Source of the DNA: Leptospiraceae bacterium
GTDB taxonomy: Bacteria; Spirochaetota; Leptospiria; Leptospirales; Leptospiraceae
DNA: 64,000 bases
Reading direction: 5' to 3'
Assembly (NCBI GenBank): GCA_947458405.1
Contig: CANGZW010000001.1
Span: 37,335-101,334, forward strand
A model generated the notes under the pieces. It saw only the letters and a program-made list of their open reading frames with translations. It made no database searches and was not told where the DNA came from. This document shows, piece by piece, positions 55,854-64,000 of this stretch. A program made the position numbers and the translations under genes. Numbering within the stretch: position 1 is the first letter of the stretch; each line of letters opens with the position of its first letter.

Positions 55854-56306
55854 TTATTTCTGCTGTTGCCTAAAAGCCTCATAAGCTACCACAGCAACTG
55901 CATTTGATAAATTTAAACTCCTAACTTTTCCTGGCATAGGTATAAAAAGCTTCTGATTTTCGGGAAAACTCTCAAGGATATTTTTAGGAAGCCCCGTTGT
56001 CTCTTTTCCAAAAACAAAACAGACATCCTTCTGAAAAATAACATCTGAATAAAGGGTTTTTCCAAACTTAGTAATTATAAAGATTTCTTCTCTATTCCTA
56101 GTTCCGAGGAAAGCCTCCCAATTTTCGTAAGTGGTCAAATTCAAATGCTCCCAATAATCTAAGCCAGCTCTTTTTACCGCTTTTTCTGATAAATCAAAAG
56201 CTGGTTTTCCAATTATCGAAAGATTTGCTTCGAGCCCAACACAGAGCCTGGCGATATTTCCTGTGTTAGGAGGAATCTCCGGCTCAAAAAGGGCAATTTG
56301 AATCAA
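55854..56306 (-). CDS. trmL: tRNA (cytidine(34)-2'-O)-methyltransferase
   Basis: A 150-residue SPOUT-fold methyltransferase that modifies the wobble position of tRNA-Leu. It has EPEIPPNTGNIARLC near the start, the motif FVFGKETTGLP, and the knot signature FIPMPGKVRSLNLSNAVAVV. Length matches TrmL. It abuts the S1-domain gene with no gap, so both are translated from one mRNA. Confidence 0.95.
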   Translation of the reverse strand: MIQIALFEPEIPPNTGNIARLCVGLEANLSIIGKPAFDLSEKAVKRAGLDYWEHLNLTTYENWEAFLGTRNREEIFIITKFGKTLYSDVIFQKDVCFVFGKETTGLPKNILESFPENQKLFIPMPGKVRSLNLSNAVAVVAYEAFRQQQK

Positions 56307-57449
56307 TTATTTCTTTTTTAGTTTAGTTTGGAGGAGTAGACCAAAGCTAGAAACATGACTTACAGATTGATCTGAGATATAAGACTGATAGTCCATTTTT
56401 TCTTTGGCTTCTTTTGCTTTAGAAACGGAGGCGGCAATTTGTTTTTTGGAAGGATTGATTTCAGTGATAAATACTTCTATGGTATCCCCTGCTTTATAAT
56501 GAGAAGAGAGTAGAGCTCTATGAGGAAGTCCACTTTCTTTATTACTAACGAGCCCGTGAAAATGGTCGTTAAATTTCACAAACATTCCAAATGGCTTGAT
56601 GGAATCAATGGTAGCTGTTAAAATATCTCCTTCTTTGAGTGGAATATTTTTTGACCAAGGGTCATCTAGACTATCTTTCAACGAAATGGATATTTTATTA
56701 TCTTTCCATTCCAGTCCAAGGATTCTACCTCTTACAACTTGACCAATTTGAAATTCTTTGTTTAGATCGATATTTTTTTTGAAACTGGCTTCACTCGAAG
56801 GAACCAGTGCATCAAAACCATTCATATCTACAATCATACCGAATGCATGGATTGACTTAATGGTACAGGTTACGAAAGATCCTTCTTTGATTTCTCCCTT
56901 TAGAATTTCTTTTTTCAATTCTTTCTCAGCATCAGAGAGTTTTTTGGATGAAAGTATTATTTTTTTTGATTTTGGATGGACTTCATGTACTACAAATTTT
57001 GAGCGTATTCCATTTAAACTCTTACTTTTGATACTAGGATCAATTTGAGAGTAGGGACAATAAGCTGTGAATTCACCAATTCTTACTTCATATCCACCTT
57101 GTGTCTCGATTGAATATTGTCCCCAGATAGGAATTTCCCTTTCCAGTGCAATTTGAAGATTATCTTGGTTTATGTCCGATCCAACGAGAGCTGTTGTAAA
57201 ATAATAATCTCCATGATTTTCTCGTAAGTAGAAAACTTGAATTTCACTATTTTCTTGGGGCGATTCAAGTCCTATGAATTCTTCTGTTGAAACAATCCCT
57301 TGGGTATTGTCCATAGTTTTAATAAACACAAAATCATCTCGGAGGGTTGTTACTTTCGCAGTATGCCTGGAACCGACTTCTAAATTCTTTCTCTTTTTAA
57401 AACTTTCTTCTAAAAGACTCGCAAAGTCATATGTTTTTTTGGGTTTCAT
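56307..57449 (-). CDS. S1 RNA-binding domain protein (four S1 repeats)
   Basis: A 380-residue protein with four S1-type repeats: around GSRHTAKVTTLRDDFVF, a divergent second around IPIWGQYSIETQGGYEV, a third GSFVTCTIKSIHAFGMIVDM and a fourth GDILTATIDSIKPFGMFVKF. It is shorter than ribosomal protein S1 (six repeats) and may be a second S1-like translation or RNA-binding factor. A GGAG ribosome site precedes the ATG. The trmL gene follows immediately, which fits a translation-related operon. Confidence 0.9.
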   Translation of the reverse strand: MKPKKTYDFASLLEESFKKRKNLEVGSRHTAKVTTLRDDFVFIKTMDNTQGIVSTEEFIGLESPQENSEIQVFYLRENHGDYYFTTALVGSDINQDNLQIALEREIPIWGQYSIETQGGYEVRIGEFTAYCPYSQIDPSIKSKSLNGIRSKFVVHEVHPKSKKIILSSKKLSDAEKELKKEILKGEIKEGSFVTCTIKSIHAFGMIVDMNGFDALVPSSEASFKKNIDLNKEFQIGQVVRGRILGLEWKDNKISISLKDSLDDPWSKNIPLKEGDILTATIDSIKPFGMFVKFNDHFHGLVSNKESGLPHRALLSSHYKAGDTIEVFITEINPSKKQIAASVSKAKEAKEKMDYQSYISDQSVSHVSSFGLLLQTKLKKK

Positions 57450-57574
57450 TTTTTCTCCGATATGGATTGCTCTTCTCCATACACAACTCTATAATATGAG
57501 ATTTCAATTGATATTTAGAAGGAAAGAATAAAATGGATTGGATGAATTCTTTTATGAGAAAGGCTAAAAATAAA

Positions 57575-57606
57575 AAAAGCGAATAGATTTAAATCCATTC
57601 GCTTTT
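57575..57606 (-). terminator. Bidirectional-looking intrinsic terminator
   Basis: Perfect 10-bp arms AAAAGCGAAT (57575-57584) and ATTCGCTTTT (57597-57606) enclose a 12-base, nearly self-complementary centre. It lies 22 bases downstream of the small secreted-protein gene (minus strand), with A/T runs on both sides. It separates that gene from the S1/trmL operon. Confidence 0.8.
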
Positions 57607-57628
57607 AGGAGAAGAAAATATCTCTTAA

Positions 57629-57994
57629 TTATCGATTTGCGATAGAAGTTTGGGGTAAGGAATCTACGCTTACAGATAATTGTTTGTATGAAATGGATTC
57701 TTCTTCTAAGAGATCAGCTTTCTTTATAAGCTCTCTTTTTTTAATATCTTGAGTAGAAGATTTACCGCCTCTTGCTAATTCTGCCATCTCTCTCATTCTT
57801 TCAGATTCTTTGTGTTTCTGTGAAGCAATGTTAATAAAGTATCTATTGATTGCAGTTTTTTGCTCTTTTGTTACTGCGCCTTCTACTAGTGCTTGCTCTA
57901 AGAGTTTTGTTTCAGTTTCTTCGCTAATTGCAGAAAGAGAATTGATTGCCAAAGCTATTAGAAGTATGGAAGTTATTTTAGATAATGATCTCAT
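57629..57994 (-). CDS. Small secreted protein of unknown function
   Basis: A 121-residue protein with a clear signal peptide (LSKITSILLIALAINSLSA, 4-22) and a mostly helical, charged mature part (MREMAELARGGKSSTQDIKK). No family is recognised. It has a good ribosome site (GAGGA, 58005-58009) about 10 bases before its ATG and lies just downstream of a sigma-54-type promoter. It is flanked by a terminator, so it is probably transcribed alone. The promoter suggests regulated expression, for example by nitrogen or host signals, but that is inference. Confidence 0.82.
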   Translation of the reverse strand: MRSLSKITSILLIALAINSLSAISEETETKLLEQALVEGAVTKEQKTAINRYFINIASQKHKESERMREMAELARGGKSSTQDIKKRELIKKADLLEEESISYKQLSVSVDSLPQTSIANR

Positions 57995-58030
57995 TTTAAT
58001 TGTTCCTCGTAATGTTTCTGTTGTTTATAT

Positions 58031-58046
58031 TGCATAAATCGTGCCA
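58031..58046 (-). promoter_or_regulatory. Candidate sigma-54 (RpoN) -24/-12 promoter
   Basis: On the minus strand the element TGGCACGATTTATGCA matches the sigma-54 consensus TGGCAC(G)-N4-TTGC(A/T) with a single mismatch. The invariant GG and GC dinucleotides are ten bases apart, as required. The predicted start lies near 58020, leaving a leader of about 25 bases with a proper ribosome site before the ATG at 57994. Confidence 0.75.
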
Positions 58047-58144
58047 CTTTTTCAATCAATCAAATGAGAGAAATATTGAGCTATTTATAGATATATGCCT
58101 AAATAATAAGCATATTTTCATATTGAAGGAATTTTGGATTAAAA

Positions 58145-58303
58145 TTAAGGCTTATTTTTTGAGCCAAATGGATTGAAATTAATCCAAGAGGGTGAATTTT
58201 CATCTTCTATAATCTCATCTTCTTCGGGAGGAAGGTCTTCTTCTGGAACTGTAACACAAGAAGTAAAAAAAATTAGTAATAGGATAATTAAACTTTTTTT
58301 CAT
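58145..58303 (-). CDS. Small lipoprotein, 52 residues
   Basis: A short frame below usual reporting limits: ATG at 58301-58303, stop at 58145-58147. It begins MKKSLIILLLIFFTSCVTVP, a textbook lipoprotein signal with Cys16 at the lipobox. A strongly acidic mature part follows (EEDLPPEEDEIIEDE), then SPSWINFNPFGSKNKP. A plus-strand 71-codon frame covers the same DNA but looks like a shadow. No strong ribosome site is seen, which lowers confidence. Its function is unknown; it lies between the ankyrin gene and the sigma-54-controlled gene. Confidence 0.7.
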   Translation of the reverse strand: MKKSLIILLLIFFTSCVTVPEEDLPPEEDEIIEDENSPSWINFNPFGSKNKP

Positions 58304-58408
58304 GGCTGATAATGCTTTGCATAGTAGAGAGGATTTTTGGGGGAAATATGCAGATTTATTTCAAAATAATAAAACTGCATGTTTATAAAAAGTAAAGATA
58401 TAAGAAGT

Positions 58409-58993
58409 TTATTCAGCTCCTGCTTCTTTTAGAGTAGCGATGATATCCTTGAAGTTTTTTTCCATTGCATAATTCAAAGCAGTTCTATCTTTACTGTTAG
58501 AAGCATTTACATCAGGTTTGTTTTTTAGGATAAATTTAACAGTTTCTAATCTTCCTTCATAGGATGCCCACATTAGGGGAGTAACACCTTTGTCATCTCT
58601 AGTGTTAATATCTGCTCCTTTCTCGATTAAAAGTTGAGCGGTCTGAAGGTTATTTCTTCGTAGGGCAATAGTCAAGGAAGTCTTACCATTGTCGCCTTTA
58701 GCGTTTAATTCAGCTTTATTTTCTAATAGTACATTTATAATATCAACGTTTCCATTTCCAGCGGCAATCATTAAGGGTGTTAAATCTCTAACTCTGCCAT
58801 TAGGATCGCCCCCATTTTTCAATGCTCTTTTTAATCCTCCAATATCCCCATTTACAATGTTTTTAAATACATCTTCATTTGAATTGAGGGAATATTTGGG
58901 TTGCGTTTTTTCTTCTTCCTTTGTTTCTGCGGCATTTAAAATCAATGGTAAGATACTCAGAAAACTAATCAAAAATAAGGTTGCTCTACTCAT
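58409..58993 (-). CDS. Secreted ankyrin-repeat protein
   Basis: A 194-residue protein with a signal peptide (LFLISFLSILPLILNAAE). About four to five ankyrin repeats follow, seen as DLTPLMIAAGNGNVDIINVL, GKTSLTIALRRNNLQTAQLL, GVTPLMWASYEGRLETVKFI and DRTALNYAMEKNFKDIIATL. Exported ankyrin proteins occur in spirochaetes and may bind periplasmic partners such as catalase. Partner and role are unknown here. GGAG at 59007-59010 lies about 13 bases before the ATG. Confidence 0.9.
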   Translation of the reverse strand: MSRATLFLISFLSILPLILNAAETKEEEKTQPKYSLNSNEDVFKNIVNGDIGGLKRALKNGGDPNGRVRDLTPLMIAAGNGNVDIINVLLENKAELNAKGDNGKTSLTIALRRNNLQTAQLLIEKGADINTRDDKGVTPLMWASYEGRLETVKFILKNKPDVNASNSKDRTALNYAMEKNFKDIIATLKEAGAE

Positions 58994-59120
58994 AGTATAA
59001 ACTCTCCTAAATAATATTATAATTATCGTTTTTTATAGAATGATACTTCTTTTTTTTAACTGTTATACTAATTTTCATTACTTCCTTTGATACAAAAAAA
59101 TGTAGAGAGTTAAAATATTT

Positions 59121-59142
59121 AAGAAATAATTTAAAATTTCTT
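59121..59142 (-). terminator. Weak AT-rich hairpin after the kinase gene
   Basis: Arms AAGAAAT (59121-59127) and ATTTCTT (59136-59142) enclose eight bases and overlap the kinase stop codon. The minus-strand sequence after it is AT-rich without a strict U-tract. It is a possible but weak terminator. Confidence 0.3.
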
Positions 59143-60850
59143 ATTTTGAAACGCATCGAACATAAAAAATATTAGTCTTAGAAGAGTAAAATGATTCCAA
59201 ATTTCCCATATTGATATTGTATGCATTGCTAGGATCTTCCTCAAGAGTTGTTGACGACCAATATTCACAACAGGGTGTGGTCAGTAGGGATTTAGTTTTT
59301 AAGTCAAACCCATGCTTTAATTCGCTTTTCATCGGTAATCTCATTCCTAAATTTCTACAATAAGTCATAGCAGAGTACCAATTCATTCTTCTGATTTCAG
59401 ATGCCTGCCAGTTTAAACCATAGGAAAAAAATAATGAAATAGAGGCTGGAACGGATATAGTTTCCTTGGGTACTTGTTGGGGTGAATTATTGGTTTGAGG
59501 AATTACTTCAGTTTTAATTCCAGTATCTTTTTTAAACTCTACGGTTACTGTTTCTTTTTTTTCTGGATTGGTTAATCGTAAGAGGAGATTTTCTGCTTCA
59601 TATCCTTCTAGATTTAATTTAAAACTATACACTCCCTTTTCATTTCTCGAATCACGAATAGGAGTTGTTCCTTCAATTTTTCCTGATTGAAGGTTGGTTA
59701 CTGTTGCACCGGGGGGAATTGAATCTATTATGAAAGAGTATTTAGGCTTTTCTAGAACAATTTTATATACCAAAACTGCTCCAATGCCCAAGCCCAATAA
59801 TAGAAAAGCAAATACTAAGCCCCAAGAGAGTTGAAAGTTAGATTCTCTAACTGGAATCAGGTTAAATTTTGTGCCTGCTACTTCCAAAAGATCCCTTTCA
59901 AAATCTCCTGCAGTCTGGTATCTTTTTTTTCTATTTTTATTGCATGCTTTTTGAATGATTTTTTCTATTTTATCAATTGATTTTAGAAATTCAGGATCGG
60001 GTTTATCTGTTTTGTTTTTAATGGTTTCTAATAGGCTTGGAAGATTCTCCTTTACCTGTTTAATCATTATAGATAAACCTGTATCACCTTTAAAAGGGAG
60101 TTCACCTGCCAGAAGCTCATATAGCATGATTCCAACCGAATAAACATCACTCCTGCCATCTATATCTTTTAATCCTTGGCATTGTTCTGGACTCATGTAA
60201 TTTGCCGTTCCCATTGTCATACGAGTTCTTGTAATTGATGCATCTGATGTTTTCGCAATACCAAAGTCAACGATTATGGGTTCACCGTTAGATCTAAACA
60301 TTATATTTGCTGGTTTTATATCTCTGTGGGAGAATAGATCATTTGTATGACAATAATTTAATGCATCTAAGATTTTTGCTATAATTTCTAATGATTCTCT
60401 AAATGGAAACTGAACTTTTTTATCCTTGTACTTTTTGACTTTTTCTGCTAAAGAACCGCCAGATGCATATTCCATTATATAGTAAGGTCTTTCATTGCAA
60501 ATTCCTACATCAATTATTTCGACAATATTGCTATGTTTTAGCTTAGCAGGAACCCTTGCTTCTAGTAGAAATCTTTCCCTTATTTCTTCATCATTGGATA
60601 TATCTTCATTTAAAATTTTTACAACTATCTTTCTTTGAAGGGTTGTTTGGTCACCTAAGTATACACTTGCCATCCCTCCCTTCCCAATTTTCTTTTCGAG
60701 AATAAACTTGGGGGAGAGATGTTGGTTTAACATGTCTATATCAGAATCTTTTTTGTCATACTTTGGATTAGATCCTGTAAGACTATTACCACATTCTCCA
60801 CAGAATTTAATCTTTTCAGCATTTTCAAAGCCACAAAAAAAACACTTCAT
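59141..60850 (-). CDS. Membrane Ser/Thr protein kinase with zinc ribbon, PEGA and DUF1566-like domains
   Basis: A 569-residue receptor kinase. Residues 3-20 form a zinc ribbon (Cys3, Cys6, Cys17, Cys20). The kinase domain follows: P-loop GKGGMASVYLG, Lys78, catalytic loop SHRDIKPANIM, DFG in IVDFGIAKT and MSPEQC. A single transmembrane helix lies at about 347-368. The extracytoplasmic part has a PEGA domain (SIPPGATV, GTTPIRDS) and a C-terminal DUF1566/Lcl-like domain (GMRLPMKSEL, YWSST, YVRCV). All catalytic residues are present. The gene lies ten bases after gcvH, in the place where gcvP is usual in many genomes, so it is probably co-transcribed with gcvT and gcvH. Confidence 0.93.
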   Translation of the reverse strand: MKCFFCGFENAEKIKFCGECGNSLTGSNPKYDKKDSDIDMLNQHLSPKFILEKKIGKGGMASVYLGDQTTLQRKIVVKILNEDISNDEEIRERFLLEARVPAKLKHSNIVEIIDVGICNERPYYIMEYASGGSLAEKVKKYKDKKVQFPFRESLEIIAKILDALNYCHTNDLFSHRDIKPANIMFRSNGEPIIVDFGIAKTSDASITRTRMTMGTANYMSPEQCQGLKDIDGRSDVYSVGIMLYELLAGELPFKGDTGLSIMIKQVKENLPSLLETIKNKTDKPDPEFLKSIDKIEKIIQKACNKNRKKRYQTAGDFERDLLEVAGTKFNLIPVRESNFQLSWGLVFAFLLLGLGIGAVLVYKIVLEKPKYSFIIDSIPPGATVTNLQSGKIEGTTPIRDSRNEKGVYSFKLNLEGYEAENLLLRLTNPEKKETVTVEFKKDTGIKTEVIPQTNNSPQQVPKETISVPASISLFFSYGLNWQASEIRRMNWYSAMTYCRNLGMRLPMKSELKHGFDLKTKSLLTTPCCEYWSSTTLEEDPSNAYNINMGNLESFYSSKTNIFYVRCVSK

Positions 60851-60859
60851 TCTAAAATA

Positions 60860-61243
60860 TTAAGCTAATCCTTTTAGATATTCTCTGTACTGATCCGGGG
60901 ATAAAAGAGATTGTACCTCATCTTGATTGAATCCAGCTACCTTAATCATCCAGGAGGAATATGCATCTTTGTTTACAATAGATGGATCCTTTTCAACAGA
61001 CTGATTTATTTCGGTAACTTCTCCTCCAATCGGGGCATACACATCTTCAGCCGCTTTAACTGACTCTAATGTAACACAGCTTTCATTTTTGTTGAATTTT
61101 TTTCCAACTTTTGGTAGCTGAATGAATACAAGGTCACCCAATGCATTTTGAGCGAAATCAGTGATTCCTATTAATGCAGAGTTTCCTTCTATTTTAACCC
61201 ATTCATGTTTCTCAGTATATTTTAAATCATTTGATACATTCAT
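60860..61243 (-). CDS. gcvH: Glycine cleavage system H protein
   Basis: A 127-residue lipoyl carrier that shuttles the aminomethyl intermediate between P, T and L proteins. The lipoylated lysine lies in TLESVKAAEDVY, after the motif GDLVFIQLPKVG. The typical C-terminal SPDQYREYLKGL is present. An AGGTGA ribosome site precedes the ATG. It lies 11 bases downstream of gcvT. gcvP is not in this window. Confidence 0.97.
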   Translation of the reverse strand: MNVSNDLKYTEKHEWVKIEGNSALIGITDFAQNALGDLVFIQLPKVGKKFNKNESCVTLESVKAAEDVYAPIGGEVTEINQSVEKDPSIVNKDAYSSWMIKVAGFNQDEVQSLLSPDQYREYLKGLA

Positions 61244-61254
61244 AAAATCACCTA

Positions 61255-62364
61255 TTAGTTTTTCTTAACACTTCCTTGTATAAAATTTCCTTTTTGTATT
61301 ACAGCTTTTTTTCTTTCCCCTCGAATTTCTACTAAAAGATGCACCGCATTCTTTATCTCTTCTTTGATGACCAATGCCAAACCGATTCCCTTTTTTAGAG
61401 ATGGAGAGAATGTTCCTGAAGTTGTGGTTCCTACTTCTTTTCCATTGGGAAGAAAGATAGGAAAATGTTCTCTTAAAACACCCGGTTCATCTAAATAGAT
61501 TGCAATAATATCAACCTCACTCCCATTTTTTTTCTCTTCAATGATTTTCTCGTATTGAAAAAATTTGATTGGTTTTTCCTTAACTATCCACCCTATTCCC
61601 GATTCAGCGGGAGAGCGAATAGAGCTTAATTCATGCCCGTAGAGTGGATATTTAGCTTCCATTCTCAAGGTATCCCGAGCTCCCAATCCAACTGTTTTTA
61701 AGCCAAATTGATTTCCAAAATCCACTAATTCTCTCCAAATTTTTATGCCGGTATCATTTGTTGAGTAAATTTCAAATCCATCTTCCCCTGTATAACCAGT
61801 TCGAGAAATAATGATAGTTTCACCATTAAATTGAATTTCTTTAAATGTGTAGTATAAAATATCTGTTAATGAAATATTTAAGTATTTTGAAAAAATTTCA
61901 TCGGCTTTAGGACCTTGTAGTGCGATTTGATGCCAATTACTGCTTTGATTTGTAATTTTTATACCGGGATTGTATTTTAATAAATGAGTGAATACGCTTT
62001 CATAGTTAGAAGCATTAGAGCAAATCATATACTTCTCTTCATGGAATTTATATATCGTTACATCATCAACCAATCCCCCACGTTCATTGAGAATGGCGTT
62101 GTATTGAACCTGTCCATTTTTTAAGCCACCAACCAGATTACAGGTTAATTTTTCTATAAATGGAAGTAAAACATCCCTTTTACCTTCAATAAAAATTTCA
62201 CCCATGTGTGAAATATCAAATAGTCCAGCATTCGTACGGGTAGATAAATGTTCATCTACAATTCCAGTGTATTGAACCGGCATATCCCATCCACCAAAAG
62301 GTACCATTTTAGCGTTTACTTCTCTATGATAGGAGTTTAGAGGTGTTTTTTTTAGAGAATCCAA
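61255..62364 (-). CDS. gcvT: Glycine cleavage system T protein (aminomethyltransferase)
   Basis: A 369-residue tetrahydrofolate-dependent aminomethyltransferase that releases ammonia and transfers the methylene group from lipoyl-GcvH. Motifs include [43 protein letters not shown] and [20 protein letters not shown]. The start codon is TTG (62362-62364), supported by GAGG six bases upstream and by homologue length. It is the first gene of gcvT-gcvH-kinase; no glycine riboswitch is evident in the 60-base leader. Confidence 0.97.
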   Translation of the reverse strand: MDSLKKTPLNSYHREVNAKMVPFGGWDMPVQYTGIVDEHLSTRTNAGLFDISHMGEIFIEGKRDVLLPFIEKLTCNLVGGLKNGQVQYNAILNERGGLVDDVTIYKFHEEKYMICSNASNYESVFTHLLKYNPGIKITNQSSNWHQIALQGPKADEIFSKYLNISLTDILYYTFKEIQFNGETIIISRTGYTGEDGFEIYSTNDTGIKIWRELVDFGNQFGLKTVGLGARDTLRMEAKYPLYGHELSSIRSPAESGIGWIVKEKPIKFFQYEKIIEEKKNGSEVDIIAIYLDEPGVLREHFPIFLPNGKEVGTTTSGTFSPSLKKGIGLALVIKEEIKNAVHLLVEIRGERKKAVIQKGNFIQGSVKKN

Positions 62365-62424
62365 AGCTTGCCTCGTTTCTTTTTTTACCAGTTTTCTCTT
62401 TATTTTTTATTTAAAAAGAACTTT

Positions 62425-64000
62425 TCATTTCCTTCCGATTCCTGCTAGGATTTCTCCTTTGGAATCGGGACTAATTCTGACAACCCAATCCCAAATTACT
62501 GTTTCTGTGCTATTTTGAGATGTGTAAAAAGTAGTTTTAAGCTCATGAATTGGATTTTGATAAACATTAGATTGAAAAGTCTGAATTTCAGAGTAAGAAA
62601 TCTCTCGAAGGAATAAACTCCAAAGATTTTTTCCAATACATTCTTGGTAAGAATAACCAGACAGTTTAGCAAATCCTGGATTGATAAATAAAATAACTCC
62701 TTCTCTATTTGTTTCCACATATAGCAAGGAGACGTTTTGAATCAAGGGTTCATCTCGAAGTCTATCCCGAAAAAGCGTTTTTGTAGAATAGAGTCTATAT
62801 AGGTTTACTGAGATTTGATTTTGTAGTACTTCTAGAGTAGGGGAATATTCAAATTTTTTTTCATTCCAGAAGAGGATACAATTTCCTAGAAATAAAGATT
62901 TATATATGAAAGGTAAAGAAATTATTTCTTTACTCCCTGTGGAAACTTCTAATTGAGAGCAAATCTTCCTATTGAAGTTTCCATACTTTAGAGAAAAAAG
63001 AGATGTATTTCTCTCAAGATTTTGATTATTTGAATCAAATGATTCATCTATAAATGAAATACCATCTAGATTTCTTCCTATAATTGTATATATCTCATTC
63101 ATTTTATTTGTAAAACCTGCGCTAGAAACTGTAGTAAATGAATTTGAAATTGGGTCATAAAGATTAATTAATAAACAAGAGTTAGAGAAAAAATAATGTA
63201 GTTCTTTTGCAATTGTATTGTATAAATCTTCTTCCTGAATTGCTTCAAGTAGTTTATTAGCAGTATATGTAAGATGAAGTAATTCGTCTTTGTATAATTC
63301 GTTATTTTCATCTTTTTGTTTCTTGAATGTAATATCTCTATATGTGATAACAACACCATTGTTTGAAGAATCATTAATTATTCGTGATACATCATACTCT
63401 ACATAAAAATGAGTTCCATCCATTCTCCAAAATATCTCTTGAGAGATTGAAAAATTTTTCCCTTCTGTTAACGCTAAAAATATAGGATGATTAGAAAATT
63501 CTTCGTGTTCTTCTGATAAAGAAGATTTTATAAAACTATTATAATTTAATCCTATTAATTCTTCTTCAGATGAGTTAAAATAATTAATTGTTCTAGGATT
63601 TACCAATATAATAAAGCCGTCTTTATCTAATGTTATCAGACCATCATTTGTATATTGAATAGTTTGTTCTTTTAGTATATTTTGATTTTTTTCTTTAAAT
63701 TCATTAGAGATCTTAGAGGTTATATTTTTAACTGATATTAATTTACAAAGTTCTTGATTCCATATTATAGTACTGTATTGCAATTCGAGAATTTTTCCAT
63801 TGGGAAGATTGATTATTTCAGGAATACCTAAGAATTTATTTTCATAATCCACTGGAAAATTTATTTTAGTGCCTATTAAAAAATCTGCCTTAAAAGTATC
63901 CGAGATTAGTGATATTGCAGGATTATTAATGAATACGATATTTGAGAATTTATCAGTTATGATGATTCCTTCTATAGTATTTGATAATTTTTTCTCTATA
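62425..64000 (-). CDS. Multi-PAS/GAF sensory protein, 5' end outside window
   Basis: The frame is open from the window edge to its stop at 62425, giving at least 525 residues; the automatic start (GTG at 63852) is internal. The upstream part, beginning near IEGIIITDKFSNIVFINN, is itself a PAS domain. A second PAS (TNDGLITLDKDGFIILVNPR), a GAF domain and a third PAS (ETNREGVILFINPGFAKLSG) follow. The protein ends soon after the third PAS (GEILAGIGRK) with no histidine kinase, cyclase or phosphatase output domain downstream. An output domain could only be N-terminal, beyond the window. The role is probably sensing by ligand or redox binding. Confidence 0.85.
   Translation of the reverse strand, partial: IEKKLSNTIEGIIITDKFSNIVFINNPAISLISDTFKADFLIGTKINFPVDYENKFLGIPEIINLPNGKILELQYSTIIWNQELCKLISVKNITSKISNEFKEKNQNILKEQTIQYTNDGLITLDKDGFIILVNPRTINYFNSSEEELIGLNYNSFIKSSLSEEHEEFSNHPIFLALTEGKNFSISQEIFWRMDGTHFYVEYDVSRIINDSSNNGVVITYRDITFKKQKDENNELYKDELLHLTYTANKLLEAIQEEDLYNTIAKELHYFFSNSCLLINLYDPISNSFTTVSSAGFTNKMNEIYTIIGRNLDGISFIDESFDSNNQNLERNTSLFSLKYGNFNRKICSQLEVSTGSKEIISLPFIYKSLFLGNCILFWNEKKFEYSPTLEVLQNQISVNLYRLYSTKTLFRDRLRDEPLIQNVSLLYVETNREGVILFINPGFAKLSGYSYQECIGKNLWSLFLREISYSEIQTFQSNVYQNPIHELKTTFYTSQNSTETVIWDWVVRISPDSKGEILAGIGRK

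Noticed and set aside
58173..58388. Plus-strand 71-codon open frame
   Set aside because: It lies opposite a convincing lipoprotein gene on the minus strand, has low-complexity Ser runs that mirror the acidic codons, and shows no signal or family features.
62365..62424. Possible glycine riboswitch before gcvT
   Set aside because: The leader is only 60 bases and lacks the conserved aptamer elements.

Overview
This window is a dense, low-GC (about one third G+C by eye) bacterial chromosome segment with about 62 protein-coding genes and three tRNA genes. It contains no rRNA, insertion sequence, prophage or CRISPR array. The repertoire suggests a diderm spirochaete of the Leptospiraceae type: an Mla lipid-transport operon with a STAS-fused permease, abundant lipoproteins with relaxed lipoboxes, class III cyclases, RsbU/RsbW-like partner-switching proteins, GAF/PAS sensors, MetZ-type direct sulfhydrylation, PEGA-domain kinases and a FapA-like protein. 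This assignment is inferred from gene content and was not tested by a search.

Layout. 0-4.8 kb: dnaK, a strong hairpin terminator, dnaJ, a Gfo/Idh/MocA oxidoreductase (GnnA-like?) and a YqgE/AlgH protein. 4.8-4.95 kb: tRNA-Tyr and tRNA-Thr on the minus strand. 5-8 kb: a small membrane protein, an orphan N-terminal transketolase subunit, an aldo/keto reductase, and a TadA-like deaminase whose 5' end has no ordinary start codon. 8-13.3 kb: pirin-MarR, then a minus-strand run (degenerate EEP-fold lipoprotein, short D,D-carboxypeptidase, HNH, CBS pair, acyltransferase, alpha/beta hydrolase). 13.4-17.3 kb: LOG protein, soluble CZB chemoreceptor, lipoprotein hydrolase, LON-domain protein. 17.3-23.7 kb: a response regulator with a degenerate HD-GYP-like output, a CPA2 antiporter and carB. 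24-30.5 kb: an adenylate/guanylate cyclase with an EF-hand loop in its sensor region, then the operon mlaE-mlaF-mlaD-lipoprotein-CDF transporter. 30.7-36.8 kb: M23 peptidase, RsbU-like phosphatase, two small proteins, then metZ and a rhodanese. 36.9-40 kb: tRNA-Ser-dnaX-ebfC-recR and a Fic protein. 40.3-46.9 kb: arsR-arsM, a DprE1/DprE2-like pair, a FapA-like protein and a hydrolase. 47-55.8 kb: a GAF/degenerate-GGDEF membrane protein, methyltransferase, pseudo-phosphatase, FtsX-type ABC transporter, sodium:solute symporter and RsbW-like ATPase. 55.8-64 kb: trmL, a four-S1-domain protein, a small secreted protein behind a sigma-54-type promoter, a 52-residue lipoprotein, an ankyrin protein, a receptor kinase in one run with gcvH and gcvT, and a multi-PAS protein cut by the window edge.

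Two themes stand out. Several signalling proteins keep a recognisable fold but have lost catalytic motifs (HD-GYP-like, GGDEF-like, SpoIIE/PP2C-like, EEP-like, possibly the RsbW-like ATPase). In addition, nearly all convergent gene pairs overlap or abut at their stop codons, leaving no room for separate terminators. No single large undescribed system is evident. The best leads are the degenerate-enzyme set, the calcium-loop cyclase, the sigma-54-type promoter with its secreted product, and the deaminase 5' end.
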